This document shows, in pieces, positions 1 to 9,905 of a DNA stretch of 64,000 nt. The stretch comes from Bradyrhizobium sp. OK095 (GTDB lineage: Bacteria; Pseudomonadota; Alphaproteobacteria; Rhizobiales; Xanthobacteraceae), in NCBI RefSeq assembly GCF_900109945.1, contig NZ_FOBX01000008.1, positions 1 through 64,000 of the forward strand. Direction: 5' to 3'. The notes under the pieces were generated by a model. It searched no databases, was not told the DNA's origin, and saw nothing but the letters and a program-made list of their open reading frames with translations. Position 1 is the stretch's first letter. The number at the start of each line of letters is the position of its first letter. The translations under genes and the position numbers were made by a program.

Positions 1-402
1 CAGGCGCTCGGCGGTAGCTTGCGCGGCAAGACCGTCGCCGTGCTCGGGCTCACCTTCAAGCCTGACACCGACGACATGCGCGATGCGCCGTCGATCCCTC
101 TCGTCACCGGCCTGATCGACATGGGCGCGAAGGTGAAAGCCTACGATCCTGTCGGCATGGAGCAGGCCAAGAGCGAGCTGCCCGACATTACTTATTGTGA
201 GGATGCCTATTCCTGCGCGCAAGGTGCAGATGCACTCGTCGTCGTCACTGAATGGACGCAGTTCCGCGCGCTCGATCTCGACCGCCTGAAGAGCATCATG
301 GCGCAGCCCGTCGTGGTCGACCTTCGCAACATCTACCGCCCCGAAGAGATGGCCGCCGCCGGATTCGTCTATGAGAGCATCGGGCGCTCATCTCGGGCCT
401 GA
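1..402 (+). CDS. ugd: UDP-glucose 6-dehydrogenase, C-terminal part (5' end outside window)
   Basis: The reading frame is open from base 1, so the gene starts before the window; about 133 C-terminal codons are visible. The sequence GLTFKPDTDDMRDAPS is the hallmark of the UDP-binding C-terminal domain of the UDP-glucose/GDP-mannose dehydrogenase family, followed by a Rossmann-like segment with VVVTEWTQFR and DLRNIYRP. Family enzymes oxidise UDP-glucose to UDP-glucuronate for exopolysaccharide and LPS synthesis in the cytoplasm. The phosphoglucomutase gene 4.5 kb downstream acts in the same nucleotide-sugar supply. A TTG at base 19 is internal, not a start. Confidence 0.92.
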   Translation, partial: QALGGSLRGKTVAVLGLTFKPDTDDMRDAPSIPLVTGLIDMGAKVKAYDPVGMEQAKSELPDITYCEDAYSCAQGADALVVVTEWTQFRALDLDRLKSIMAQPVVVDLRNIYRPEEMAAAGFVYESIGRSSRA

Positions 403-422
403 CAGCTTCTACGGCACTGATC

Positions 423-450
423 TTCGCCCGCCCATCATAAGGCGGGCGAA
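423..450 (+). terminator. probable terminator after the UDP-glucose dehydrogenase gene
   Basis: A perfect 10-bp stem (TTCGCCCGCC with GGCGGGCGAA) and an 8-base loop start 20 bp after the stop codon. The tract after the stem is only weakly T-rich (ATCGTTT), so termination efficiency is uncertain. Confidence 0.5.
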
Positions 451-503
451 ATCGTTTCTGATGCGATATGATTCCGGTCGCGGCTGCCGCGATGGAGATG
501 GTC

Positions 504-1388
504 ATGACCGACGATACGCACACGATCCGCAGCGGCGGGCTCACCGCGACCATCAAGGCGCAGGGCGCCGAGTTGTGCTCGCTGAAGGACGGTAGCGGCA
601 CCGAATTCGTCTGGCAGGCCGGGCCGGCGTGGGTGCGCCATGCGCCGCTGCTGTTCCCGATCGTCGGGCGCCTCGCCAATGACGAAATGCGGCACCGGGG
701 CAAAACCTACCGGATGACCCAGCACGGCTTTGCGCGCGACAGCCGCTTTGCGTGGGGGGAGCGCGGCGAGAGCAGCTGTGCCCTGGTGCTCGAGGACAGC
801 GCGGCGACGCGCGCGCTCTATCCGTTCGCATTCCGCCTGACAGCCACCTATACGATCGACGGCACTGGTCTCGATCTCTCATTCACGGTCGTCAACACCG
901 GAGCGGAGACATTGCCAGTGTCGCTCGGTGGCCATCCCGCCTTCAACTGGCCGCTTCAGGCTGGCGTGCCGAAGGAGAGCTACGCGCTGACGTTCTCGGA
1001 CGAGGAGCCGTCCCCGGTTCGCCGTGTCGAGGGCGGATTGCTGCTCGCGGCAACGGATCCGAGCCCCGTCAGAGGCACGGTGCTTCCTCTGTCGGAATCC
1101 CTGTTCACCAACGACGCCGTCATCCTCGATCCCGTCAACAGCCATGCAGTCCGCTATGCGGCCGGGCCGCACGCCGGTCCGTGGCTCAAAATGTCATGGC
1201 GCGGCTTTCGCGAGCTCGGCGTCTGGTCGAAACCATCGGGTGCGCCGTTTCTCTGCATCGAGCCCTGGCGCGGCTATGCCAGTCCCAGGAATTTCGACGG
1301 TGAGTTCAGCGACAAGCCGGGCCTGATGCACATCGCACCGGGCGCGGAAGAAGAGCTGTCGTACCGGATCGAGGTGGGCTCGTCGTGA
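504..1388 (+). CDS. aldose 1-epimerase family protein
   Basis: Protein of 294 residues of the galactose mutarotase-like fold. Supporting features are PLLFPIVGRLAND near the N terminus, the motif TQHGFARD containing the conserved histidine, the LGGHPAFNWP segment with the second histidine, and a late conserved glutamate in CIEPWRGYA. Family members interconvert sugar anomers, or act on hexose-6-phosphates or lacto-series sugars, in the cytoplasm. The frame is open from an ATG at 468, but the ATG at 504 has a GGAG seven bases upstream and gives a standard N terminus, so it is chosen. It lies downstream of the UDP-glucose dehydrogenase gene but probably forms its own unit. Confidence 0.82.
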   Translation: MTDDTHTIRSGGLTATIKAQGAELCSLKDGSGTEFVWQAGPAWVRHAPLLFPIVGRLANDEMRHRGKTYRMTQHGFARDSRFAWGERGESSCALVLEDSAATRALYPFAFRLTATYTIDGTGLDLSFTVVNTGAETLPVSLGGHPAFNWPLQAGVPKESYALTFSDEEPSPVRRVEGGLLLAATDPSPVRGTVLPLSESLFTNDAVILDPVNSHAVRYAAGPHAGPWLKMSWRGFRELGVWSKPSGAPFLCIEPWRGYASPRNFDGEFSDKPGLMHIAPGAEEELSYRIEVGSS

Positions 1389-1395
1389 GAGCGAT

Positions 1396-2598
1396 TTACG
1401 CGCCGGCGCTGCGGCCGTTCAGCGCAATGCCTGCGGCCGTGACGGGCTCCGCGCGCGCAGCCTTCGTTGTCGCCGACGTCAGGCGATGCGCCAAATCCTG
1501 CGCGTGTCGCTCGACCAGGTGCCATGTCGCGCGCGCGACGAGATAGCTGAGCGCGGCGGTGACGACATAGGCGATCAGTAGCGAGACCAGTCCGTCCGCG
1601 AGCGGCCAGATCTGGCGCAAGCCAAAGATCACCGCGAAGTGCGACAAATACATCGAGTAGGAATTGCGGCCGAGGGCTTCCAGCGGCTGCAGGCGGATCG
1701 CGAAGTGGATACAGCCGGCAACGCCCGCGCCGAGCACGAGGTTGATCATCAAATAGTTGAACTCGTGCGAGCCGGTCGCGCGATCGGCGACGAACGACAG
1801 TGCGATGAAGATGGCGAAGATCGCGGCGTCCAACTTGGCAAAGCCATCGCGTAGCGCGAAGAACAGCGCGCAGCCCACGAGGAAGACCGGAAGCTGGTTC
1901 AGGAAGCTGAGGTGCAGCGCGTTCCAGACGAAGGCTTCGTTGCCCGCTCCGTAATAGGCCGAGAACAGCGCGAAGGCCCATGGCTTGAACAGGCAGACAT
2001 TGACGAGGTGCAGCACGATCGCCAGAGCGAGATAGAGATGGCGGCGCGATCCGAAGGCCGTGATCACGACTGGAAACACGAGATAGAAAATCATCTCCGC
2101 CGCGATCGACCAGTCGCCCGGCACCACGCTGTTGACGCTGTCCGGCCAGAAGCCGTGCAGGAAGGTCGCGGTCAGGATCACCTGAAGCGGGCCGACGCCG
2201 TTGGGGGCGTTGTAGCTTGGGCCGGTGCCGTTGATGACGAGATAGAGCGGGATCGCGAGCCAGAACAGCGGCGCGATGCGCAGGAAGCGGCGGATGTAGA
2301 ATTTGCGTGTCGGGTTCGTTTCGGTGCGCTGTGTCCACATCAGGCACATCGTCATGGCGCTGACGAAGTAGAACAAATTGACGCCGGTCCAGCCGCACAT
2401 GAAGGCGTAGTCGACGGCGTGGATGTTCGACGGGAACGACTGTGAGACGTGGATCGCCATCACGCCGACGATGGCGAGACCGCGCAGGAAGTCGAGGCTG
2501 TGCGAACGGTTGAGGCGCGTTGCGCCGTCCTCGGTTCGACCGGCAGCCAACCGGGCCTGCCCCTGCATCACGCCTGCTCCGTGGTTTGCTATCTGCAA
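1396..2598 (-). CDS. acyltransferase 3 family integral membrane protein
   Basis: 400-residue, very hydrophobic protein with about ten predicted membrane segments. The N-terminal signature is RSHSLDFLRGLAIVGVMAIH, which carries the conserved arginine and histidine of the acyltransferase 3 (OafA/NodX-type) family. Members O-acetylate or O-acylate surface polysaccharides, LPS or Nod-type molecules at the inner membrane; the substrate here cannot be told. An internal ATG at residue 11 is an alternative start. It is convergent with the epimerase gene (7 bp between stops) and transcribed away from the response regulator. Confidence 0.85.
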   Translation of the reverse strand: MQIANHGAGVMQGQARLAAGRTEDGATRLNRSHSLDFLRGLAIVGVMAIHVSQSFPSNIHAVDYAFMCGWTGVNLFYFVSAMTMCLMWTQRTETNPTRKFYIRRFLRIAPLFWLAIPLYLVINGTGPSYNAPNGVGPLQVILTATFLHGFWPDSVNSVVPGDWSIAAEMIFYLVFPVVITAFGSRRHLYLALAIVLHLVNVCLFKPWAFALFSAYYGAGNEAFVWNALHLSFLNQLPVFLVGCALFFALRDGFAKLDAAIFAIFIALSFVADRATGSHEFNYLMINLVLGAGVAGCIHFAIRLQPLEALGRNSYSMYLSHFAVIFGLRQIWPLADGLVSLLIAYVVTAALSYLVARATWHLVERHAQDLAHRLTSATTKAARAEPVTAAGIALNGRSAGA

Positions 2599-2916
2599 GC
2601 GCGGACCATAGCGGCGCGGCCGGCTGTTCCGAAGCTAAACACCTTCTTTACGTTAACCGGCGGTTGAACCGACACAGCGACAAACGGATCTCGACGTATT
2701 TCGGAGCTAGCGATGCGCTGGGTGAGAATTGTGGGGCAGTTCATACTTAATACTTCAATACCGTGACCAATATTGTTTGGGCTGCACAACACGCCTAGTA
2801 TTCCATCAGGCAATTCGGGGCTCGAACCAGTCGTGAATGTTCGTTCACAGGACGGCGCTTTGCGCGACGACTTGAATTTTCAGGCCGGGCCGCAGGCACA
2901 CAGGACATCCAACATC

Positions 2917-3648
2917 GTGACTGATTCCGCACGTCAGGAAGTGCGTCCCATTGGCCGTGAGCGGCTGATCGTCGTCGAAGACGATCCCGTGACGCGGACC
3001 ATGCTGGTCGGCTATTTCAGCGAGAACAATTTTGACGTGATCGGCGCCGGCTCCTGCGCGGAATGCCGCCAGGCGCTGCGGGCGCGGACCGATCTGGTTT
3101 TCCTCGACGTGCAGTTGCCTGATGGCGACGGCTTTGAGCTCGCCAAGGAGATCCAGGCGACCAGCAACGCCGGCATCATCTTCGTGACCCGCCGCGATAC
3201 CGATGTCGATCGCATCCTCGGCCTCGAGATCGCCGGCGATCATTACGTCACCAAGCCGATCAATCTGCGCGACCTGCTCGCGCGCGCGCGCAGCGTGCTG
3301 CGGCGGCGCTCGATCGACCGCAAGGCGGCGCGCAACCACAATTCGATCGCCTTCGGCGACTGGATCATCGACCTGACGCGGCGCGAGCTGCTCGGCAGCG
3401 ACGGCAAGCCGGTGGCGCTCACCCGCGCCGAATTCGACCTGCTCGCCGCCCTCGTCGGCGCCGATGGAAGGCCGCTCAGCCGCGACTATCTGATCGAGGT
3501 CGTCAGCAACCGTCAGGCCGAGGTCGACATCCGCACCGTCGATGCGCTGGTGGCGCGGCTGCGCCGCAAGCTCGTCGGCAGCGGCACGCCCGTGATCGCG
3601 ACCGTCACCGGCGTCGGTTACAAGCTCGCGCTCAGCGAGCGGCTCTAG
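2917..3648 (+). CDS. OmpR/TorR-type response regulator, orphan
   Basis: 243-residue two-domain regulator. The receiver domain begins RLIVVEDDPVTR (acidic pocket), has the phosphoacceptor aspartate in VFLDVQLPDGDG and the conserved lysine in YVTKPIN. A winged-helix DNA-binding domain follows, with LTRAEFDLLAALV and VDALVARLRRKL. The frame is open further upstream (TTG 2773, GTG 2833), but no ATG is available; GTG 2917 gives a normal-length N terminus, and AGGA lies 11 bases upstream. No histidine kinase is adjacent, so the partner is unknown. Its 3' end overlaps the convergent hydrolase gene by 17 bp. Confidence 0.85.
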   Translation: MTDSARQEVRPIGRERLIVVEDDPVTRTMLVGYFSENNFDVIGAGSCAECRQALRARTDLVFLDVQLPDGDGFELAKEIQATSNAGIIFVTRRDTDVDRILGLEIAGDHYVTKPINLRDLLARARSVLRRRSIDRKAARNHNSIAFGDWIIDLTRRELLGSDGKPVALTRAEFDLLAALVGADGRPLSRDYLIEVVSNRQAEVDIRTVDALVARLRRKLVGSGTPVIATVTGVGYKLALSERL

Positions 3649-4741
3649 TCGCGCCGGCCAGCCGGTCGTCGATCGCATAGAGCGTGCAGGTGGGCGACCA
3701 TTTCATGCAGGCGCCAAGCGAATCACGCTGGGCATCGTCGGTGGTGGTCCGGCCCGAACGCCAACCGTAACCGCCGTTCGGCGACACCGCAAAGGCCTTG
3801 TGCGGCATGGTGCTGGCGAGATAGCGCCCGAACTCGACCCGCGCAGCTGCGTTGAGCTGGTCCGGCGGCGGTAACGGATCCGGCGGGCTCAGGACGTCGT
3901 GGCCGAGCCCGCGCTCGCGCAGGAAGCCATCCACATACGGCGTCCATTGCGGTCGCCCGACCACGGAATAGAGGTAGTGGCCATCGTCGCCATAAGGCGG
4001 CGCCGCGATGAATTTCGCGTTGCCGCCATTGCCGCGAAATCCGTCATAGAGCCGGCGCGCGAGGTCGGGGCCGAAGAACGAATCATTGGTCGCGTAGACC
4101 CACAGCATCGGCACGCGCGAGGTCTTGCCGAAGCTGGCGAAGGCCTGCGCCAGGCCATCTTCGTTGCAGACGTCCTCGTCGTCGCGCGAGCCGCGGCCGC
4201 CGGCAAAGCTGATCGCGGCAACGAGACCCGCAGGCGCCTGCGCGGTCAGCGCGACGGTGGCGAGCCCGCCGGCGGAATGGCCGGCCGCGATCATGCCTGA
4301 GGTCGTCACGTCGGACCTGCGCGCCATCGCGTCGATCGCGGCGCGCAAATCCGCCACCGCAACCGCGGCTGCCGGCAGGTAAGCCGCATTGGTGCAGCCG
4401 CCGACGCTGTCGACGCGGCCGCCGGGCGAAGTGCCGTAGCCGCGCCGCATCACGATCAGCGCGGCAAAGCCGCGCCGGGCATATTCGAGCGCAATGCCGT
4501 AATATTTATGCGCCGACATCGTCGCGCGGTCGTCAAAACTGCGCGGCGAGCCGTGGCTGAGCAGCGCCAGCGGATAGCGCTTCGTCCCCGCCGGCCGCAC
4601 CAGAAACGCCTCCAGCCCCTGCGGCCCCGCCTCCGTCATCGGGATGCGCAGATCCTCGGTGTAGAACTCGGCGGCGCGCGCCGGCGTGCCGGCCATCACA
4701 AGGCCGGCGATCAGCAGAAGCAGTGTTCGCGAAGGGATCAT
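3632..4741 (-). CDS. secreted alpha/beta hydrolase (dienelactone hydrolase-like)
   Basis: 369 residues with an N-terminal signal peptide (hydrophobic run LLLLIAGLVMAG, then ARA-AE cleavage-like site), so probably periplasmic. The nucleophile elbow GHSAGG, an acid in YATNDSFFG and a histidine in GDDGHYLY make a plausible Ser-Asp-His triad in the right order. About 100 residues at the C terminus (from FLRERGLG on) include a segment rich in aromatic residues and lie beyond the catalytic fold. The substrate is not predictable. Its promoter lies next to a palindromic repeat at 4788-4856. Confidence 0.8.
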   Translation of the reverse strand: MIPSRTLLLLIAGLVMAGTPARAAEFYTEDLRIPMTEAGPQGLEAFLVRPAGTKRYPLALLSHGSPRSFDDRATMSAHKYYGIALEYARRGFAALIVMRRGYGTSPGGRVDSVGGCTNAAYLPAAAVAVADLRAAIDAMARRSDVTTSGMIAAGHSAGGLATVALTAQAPAGLVAAISFAGGRGSRDDEDVCNEDGLAQAFASFGKTSRVPMLWVYATNDSFFGPDLARRLYDGFRGNGGNAKFIAAPPYGDDGHYLYSVVGRPQWTPYVDGFLRERGLGHDVLSPPDPLPPPDQLNAAARVEFGRYLASTMPHKAFAVSPNGGYGWRSGRTTTDDAQRDSLGACMKWSPTCTLYAIDDRLAGATRAAR

Positions 4742-4787
4742 GGGACGATTCGAGAGGCTTCGATGGCGTGGAGCATAGCACGGTCCC

Positions 4788-4856
4788 GTAGCCCGGATGA
4801 GCGAAGCGACATCCGGGGCAGGTGGTCCCGCATATCGCTTCGCTCATGCGGGCTAC
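4788..4856. repeat. palindromic intergenic repeat, GTAGCCCG family
   Basis: Two 30-bp arms (4788-4817 and 4827-4856) are inverted copies with only a few mismatches and a 9-bp spacer. The outer ends read GTAGCCCG and CGGGCTAC. This looks like one of the dispersed intergenic palindromes common in Bradyrhizobium. It sits between the divergent hydrolase and pgm genes and explains the open frame upstream of pgm. Confidence 0.75.
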
Positions 4857-4973
4857 AGCACCGTCACCACACGCCCAGGGAACGCCTTCCCCATCGCGCG
4901 TGTTGTGGTTTGGCGAGAGGCCCGCCGATGCTATGCTGCTCCGCAATCTCTGCGACAGGACGAGGATATTTCA

Positions 4974-6620
<1,647 letters not shown>

Positions 6621-6656
6621 GGTACGCGAGGCAAGCGCGGCGAAGCTCGCCCGCGG

Positions 6657-6770
6657 CCATCCTTCGAGACGCCCGCCTACGGCGGGCCCTCAGGATGAGG
6701 TCGCGTTTTGCGGCGAGATATCAGACCCTCATGGTGAGGAGCCCGCCAAAGCGGGCGTCTCGAACCATGC
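6657..6770. repeat. paired palindromic repeat, TTCGAGACGCCCGC family (copy A)
   Basis: Two adjacent hairpins. The first runs 6657-6700, with CATCC and GGATG ends around CGCCCGCC/GGCGGG stems. The second runs 6726-6770, with CATGGT and ACCATG ends. Close relatives of both hairpins recur at 9778-9892. No coding frame is credible here. Confidence 0.75.
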
Positions 6771-6849
6771 AGGCCGAGCACGTTCGGCGCCCTCCGGCTG
6801 TCATATGCGATTACGCCCCTCCAGGAGAGGGTGAAGTATCCCTCAATAA

Positions 6850-6944
6850 TGTATACATAATGTTCCGTATTGGTATCTAGGTAAGCAAAATTAGGCCTTG
6901 AACGGTTCTTTCTCTCCGCTATTGTATACACAACGCATACATAA
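6850..6944. promoter_or_regulatory. candidate GntR-family operators upstream of the Rieske operon
   Basis: The 8-bp palindrome TGTATACA occurs at 6850-6857 and again at 6923-6930 (in context TTGTATACACAA), 73 bp apart, close to seven helical turns. A related half-site, GCATACATAA, follows at 6934-6943. The right-hand site is 31 bp upstream of the Rieske start codon. The TnGTnnACnA-like form fits GntR/FCD regulators, and such a gene is second in this operon. Inference only. The remainder of the 341-bp gap (6621-6961) is the repeat and no gene. Confidence 0.5.
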
Positions 6945-6961
6945 GCCTTGGGAGATCGCCG

Positions 6962-8011
6962 GTGACAAAACCCTTCCCCATGAACGCCTGGTACGCCGCC
7001 GCCTGGGACGCTGACGTCAAGCCGGCGCTGTTGCCGCGGACGATCTGCGGCAAGCATGTCGTGATGTATCGCAAGGCCGACGGCGCGGTGGCCGCGCTGG
7101 AGGATGCCTGCTGGCACCGCCTGGTGCCGCTGTCGAAGGGCCGGCTCGAAGGCGACACCGTCGTCTGCGGCTATCATGGCCTGAAATACAACGCGCAGGG
7201 CCGCTGCACCTTCATGCCCTCGCAGGAGACCATCAACCCGTCAGCCTGCGTGCGCGCCTATCCCGTGGTCGAGCGCCACCGCTACATCTGGCTCTGGATG
7301 GGCGATCCCGCGCTCGCCGACCCTGCGCTGGTGCCTGACATGCACTGGAATCACGATCCCGCATGGGCCGGCGACGGCAAGACCATTCACGTCAATTGCG
7401 ACTACCGTCTCGTGCTCGACAATCTCATGGACCTCACCCACGAAACCTTCGTGCATGGCTCTTCAATCGGCAATGAAGCGGTCACTGAGGCGCCGTTCGA
7501 CGTCACCCATGGCGAGAAGACGGTGACGGTAACGCGCTGGATGCGCGGCATCGAGGCGCCGCCGTTCTGGGCCAAGCAGCTCGGCAAGTCCGGCCTGGTC
7601 GACCGCTGGCAGATCATCCGTTTCGAAGCACCGTGCACCATCGCGATCGATGTCGGCGTGGCGCCCACAGGCACCGGCGCGCCGGAAGGCGACCGCTCGC
7701 AGGGCGTCAACGGTTTCGTGCTCAACACCATCACGCCCGAGACCGACAAGACCTGCCATTATTTCTGGGCCTTCGTGCGCAACTACCAGATCGGCGAGCA
7801 GCGCATCACCACCGAGATCCGCGAGGGCGTCTCCGGCATCTTCCACGAGGACGAGCTGATCCTCGAGGCGCAGCAGCGCGCGATGGACGAGAATCCCGAT
7901 CGCATCTTCTACAACCTCAACATCGATGCCGGCGCGATGTGGACGCGCAAGCTGATCGACAAAATGGTGGCAAAGGAAAATCCGCCGCAGCATCTTCAGG
8001 CCGCGGAGTAG
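6962..8011 (+). CDS. Rieske [2Fe-2S] aromatic ring-hydroxylating / O-demethylating oxygenase (VanA-type)
   Basis: 349 residues. Rieske cluster ligands are C50-x-H52 (ACWHRL) and C69-x2-H72 (CGYHG). The catalytic domain has the mononuclear iron motif in DNLMDLTHETFVHGSS. The overall length and PFPMNAWY start resemble vanillate O-demethylase oxygenase subunits, but the substrate cannot be fixed from sequence: no aromatic ring-cleavage gene is nearby. GTG start with GGAG 7 bases upstream. It is the first gene of a three-gene unit with a GntR regulator 5 bp downstream and its electron-transfer reductase next. Cytoplasmic. Confidence 0.88.
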   Translation: MTKPFPMNAWYAAAWDADVKPALLPRTICGKHVVMYRKADGAVAALEDACWHRLVPLSKGRLEGDTVVCGYHGLKYNAQGRCTFMPSQETINPSACVRAYPVVERHRYIWLWMGDPALADPALVPDMHWNHDPAWAGDGKTIHVNCDYRLVLDNLMDLTHETFVHGSSIGNEAVTEAPFDVTHGEKTVTVTRWMRGIEAPPFWAKQLGKSGLVDRWQIIRFEAPCTIAIDVGVAPTGTGAPEGDRSQGVNGFVLNTITPETDKTCHYFWAFVRNYQIGEQRITTEIREGVSGIFHEDELILEAQQRAMDENPDRIFYNLNIDAGAMWTRKLIDKMVAKENPPQHLQAAE

Positions 8012-8016
8012 CCGAC

Positions 8017-8769
8017 ATGGCCGAGCGTGAGGTCGACCGCTCCGTCTCGCAGACCGTGAAGGCGCAGCTGGCGCTGCGCGACCAGATTCTTTCGGGCTCT
8101 CTGCGTGCGGGCGAACGCATCTCCGAACTCCAGGCGGTGGAGACGACGGGTGCCTCGCGCACGCCGGTGCGCATGGCGCTGGTGCGGCTGGAGGAGGAGG
8201 GCCTGCTGGAGGCGATCCCTTCCGGTGGCTTCATGGTCAAGGCGTTTTCCGAGCGTGACATCTCCGATTCCATCGAGCTGCGCGGCACGCTCGAAGGCCT
8301 CGCCGCGCGCTTCGCGGCCGAGCGCGGCGTCTCCGCGCGCGAGCTCGAGCCGCTGAAGGAATGCCTCGCGGCGATCGACGAGCTGCTGCGCCAGGTCCCG
8401 ATCTCGGTCGATGCGTTCTCGTCCTATGTCGCGCTGAACGCGCGCTTCCACGCGCTGCTCACCGAGCTGTCGCGCAGTCCGCCGCTGATTCGGCAGATCG
8501 ACCGCGCTTCCGCACTGCCGTTCGCTTCCCCAAGCGGTTTCGTGATGGCGCAGTCGGCATTGCCGGAGGCGCAACAGATCCTGATCATCGGGCAGGAGCA
8601 CCACCGCGTCGTCATCGACGCCATCGAGAACCGCGAGGGCGCCCGCGCCGAAGCCGTGATGCGCGAGCATGCGCGGCTGGCCGTGCGCAATCTGCGGCTC
8701 GCGTTGCGCAACCGCACCCATCTCGATCTTTTGCCGGCGCTCGCGCTGATCAGGACCGCAACCGATTGA
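8017..8769 (+). CDS. GntR-family (FCD subfamily) transcriptional regulator
   Basis: 250 residues. The N-terminal winged helix has LRDQILSGSLRAGERISE and SRTPVRMALVRLEEEGLLEAIPSGGFMV; the C-terminal FCD ligand-binding domain has IELRGTLEGLAARFAAER and a metal-site histidine in NARFHALL, with EHHRVVIDAIENREGARAEAVMREH cut by no break. The gene sits between the oxygenase and reductase genes, 5 bp after the first, so it is co-transcribed and probably autoregulates the operon in response to the substrate. The frame is open upstream through the oxygenase gene; ATG 8017 is the sensible start. Confidence 0.88.
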   Translation: MAEREVDRSVSQTVKAQLALRDQILSGSLRAGERISELQAVETTGASRTPVRMALVRLEEEGLLEAIPSGGFMVKAFSERDISDSIELRGTLEGLAARFAAERGVSARELEPLKECLAAIDELLRQVPISVDAFSSYVALNARFHALLTELSRSPPLIRQIDRASALPFASPSGFVMAQSALPEAQQILIIGQEHHRVVIDAIENREGARAEAVMREHARLAVRNLRLALRNRTHLDLLPALALIRTATD

Positions 8770-8779
8770 GGGGAGTGCC

Positions 8780-9760
8780 ATGCGCTTCATCGAAACCTGG
8801 ATTCCGGCGACGCTCGTCTCCACGCGCGATCTCGCCCCCGGCATCCGCGAATTCCTGATCCGCCCCGATCAGTTCGACGGCGCGGCCTATCCGGTCGGCA
8901 GCCACATCAATGTCAGCGTGACCATCGCCGGCCTGCCTGAGACGCGGTCCTATTCGCTGGTCGGCGAGGCCTCGCCACGCGGCTTGCGGATCGCAGTGCG
9001 CCGCGCCGAGGATTCGCGTGGCGGCTCGCGCTACATGTGGTCTTTACAGCCGGGTGCACGGCTCGATATCACGCAGCCCGCCTCGCTGCTTGCGGTCGAT
9101 TGGGCCCGCCAGCACTATTGCCTCATTGCGGGCGGCATCGGCATCACGCCGATCGTCGGCGCGGCGCAAGCCCTGGCGCGGCGTGGGGCCGATGTGACGC
9201 TGCACTACGCCGTGCGCTCGCGCGGCGAGGCCGCCTATCTCGACGATCTCTCAGGGATGCTCGGCGATCGTCTGGTCGTTCATGCGAGTGATGAGGGTAA
9301 GCGGCTCGATCTCGACGCGCAGTTCGCGTCATTGCCGCAAGGCGCATTGGCGCTGTTCTGCGGCCCGATGCGGATGCTGGATGCCGCGCGCCACGCCTGG
9401 ATCGGCGCCGGCCATCCGTTGCCCGATCTCCGTTACGAAACCTTCGGCTCCAGCGGCACGCTGCCGACCGAGACGTTTCGCGTGCGCCTGAAGGGCTCCG
9501 ATGTCGAGCTCGAAATCCCGCGTGAGCGCTCGATGCTCGACGTGCTCAACGCCAGCGGACACGACGTGATGTACGACTGCAAGCGCGGCGAATGCGGCCT
9601 GTGCGCCATCGATGTGGTCGAGGTCGACGGCGAGATCGACCATCGCGACGTCTTCTTCAGCGATCACCAGAAGCAGAGCAACGAGAAGATCTGCACCTGC
9701 GTTTCGCGGGCGCGGGGCACGATCACGGTCGATACGTTGCTGCGGGCGGATGCGGTTTGA
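8780..9760 (+). CDS. VanB-type ferredoxin reductase (FMN/FAD, NAD, plant-type [2Fe-2S])
   Basis: 326 residues in the phthalate-dioxygenase-reductase order: flavin domain (RSYSLVGEA), nucleotide-binding domain (LIAGGIGITPIVG), then a C-terminal plant-type ferredoxin domain with CKRGECGLC and the distal cysteine in KICTCVSR. It transfers electrons from NAD(P)H to the Rieske oxygenase encoded at 6962. Start ATG 8780 follows GGGGAG by 6 bases and lies 10 bp after the GntR stop. Confidence 0.9.
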   Translation: MRFIETWIPATLVSTRDLAPGIREFLIRPDQFDGAAYPVGSHINVSVTIAGLPETRSYSLVGEASPRGLRIAVRRAEDSRGGSRYMWSLQPGARLDITQPASLLAVDWARQHYCLIAGGIGITPIVGAAQALARRGADVTLHYAVRSRGEAAYLDDLSGMLGDRLVVHASDEGKRLDLDAQFASLPQGALALFCGPMRMLDAARHAWIGAGHPLPDLRYETFGSSGTLPTETFRVRLKGSDVELEIPRERSMLDVLNASGHDVMYDCKRGECGLCAIDVVEVDGEIDHRDVFFSDHQKQSNEKICTCVSRARGTITVDTLLRADAV

Positions 9761-9777
9761 GGAGGCAGTTCGGCCTT

Positions 9778-9892
9778 CATGGTTCGAGACGCCCGCTTTG
9801 TGGGCTCCTCACCATGAGGGTCCAACATTCGGGCCGCGGCACAAGACCTCATCCTGAGGAGCCCGCCAAAGGCGGGCGTCTCGAAGGATGGC
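9778..9892. repeat. paired palindromic repeat, TTCGAGACGCCCGC family (copy B)
   Basis: Hairpins at 9778-9817 (CATGGT...ACCATG) and 9847-9892 (CATCCT...AGGATG) match the two hairpins of copy A at 6657-6770 but in swapped order. The element fills the convergent gap between the reductase and the GGDEF-EAL gene. Confidence 0.75.
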
Positions 9893-9905
9893 CGCACAAG
9901 ATAAC

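Noticed and set aside
4878..4906. GGAAC-like sequence upstream of pgm as an EcfG promoter
   Set aside because: At 16-17 bp spacing the downstream element does not match CGTT.
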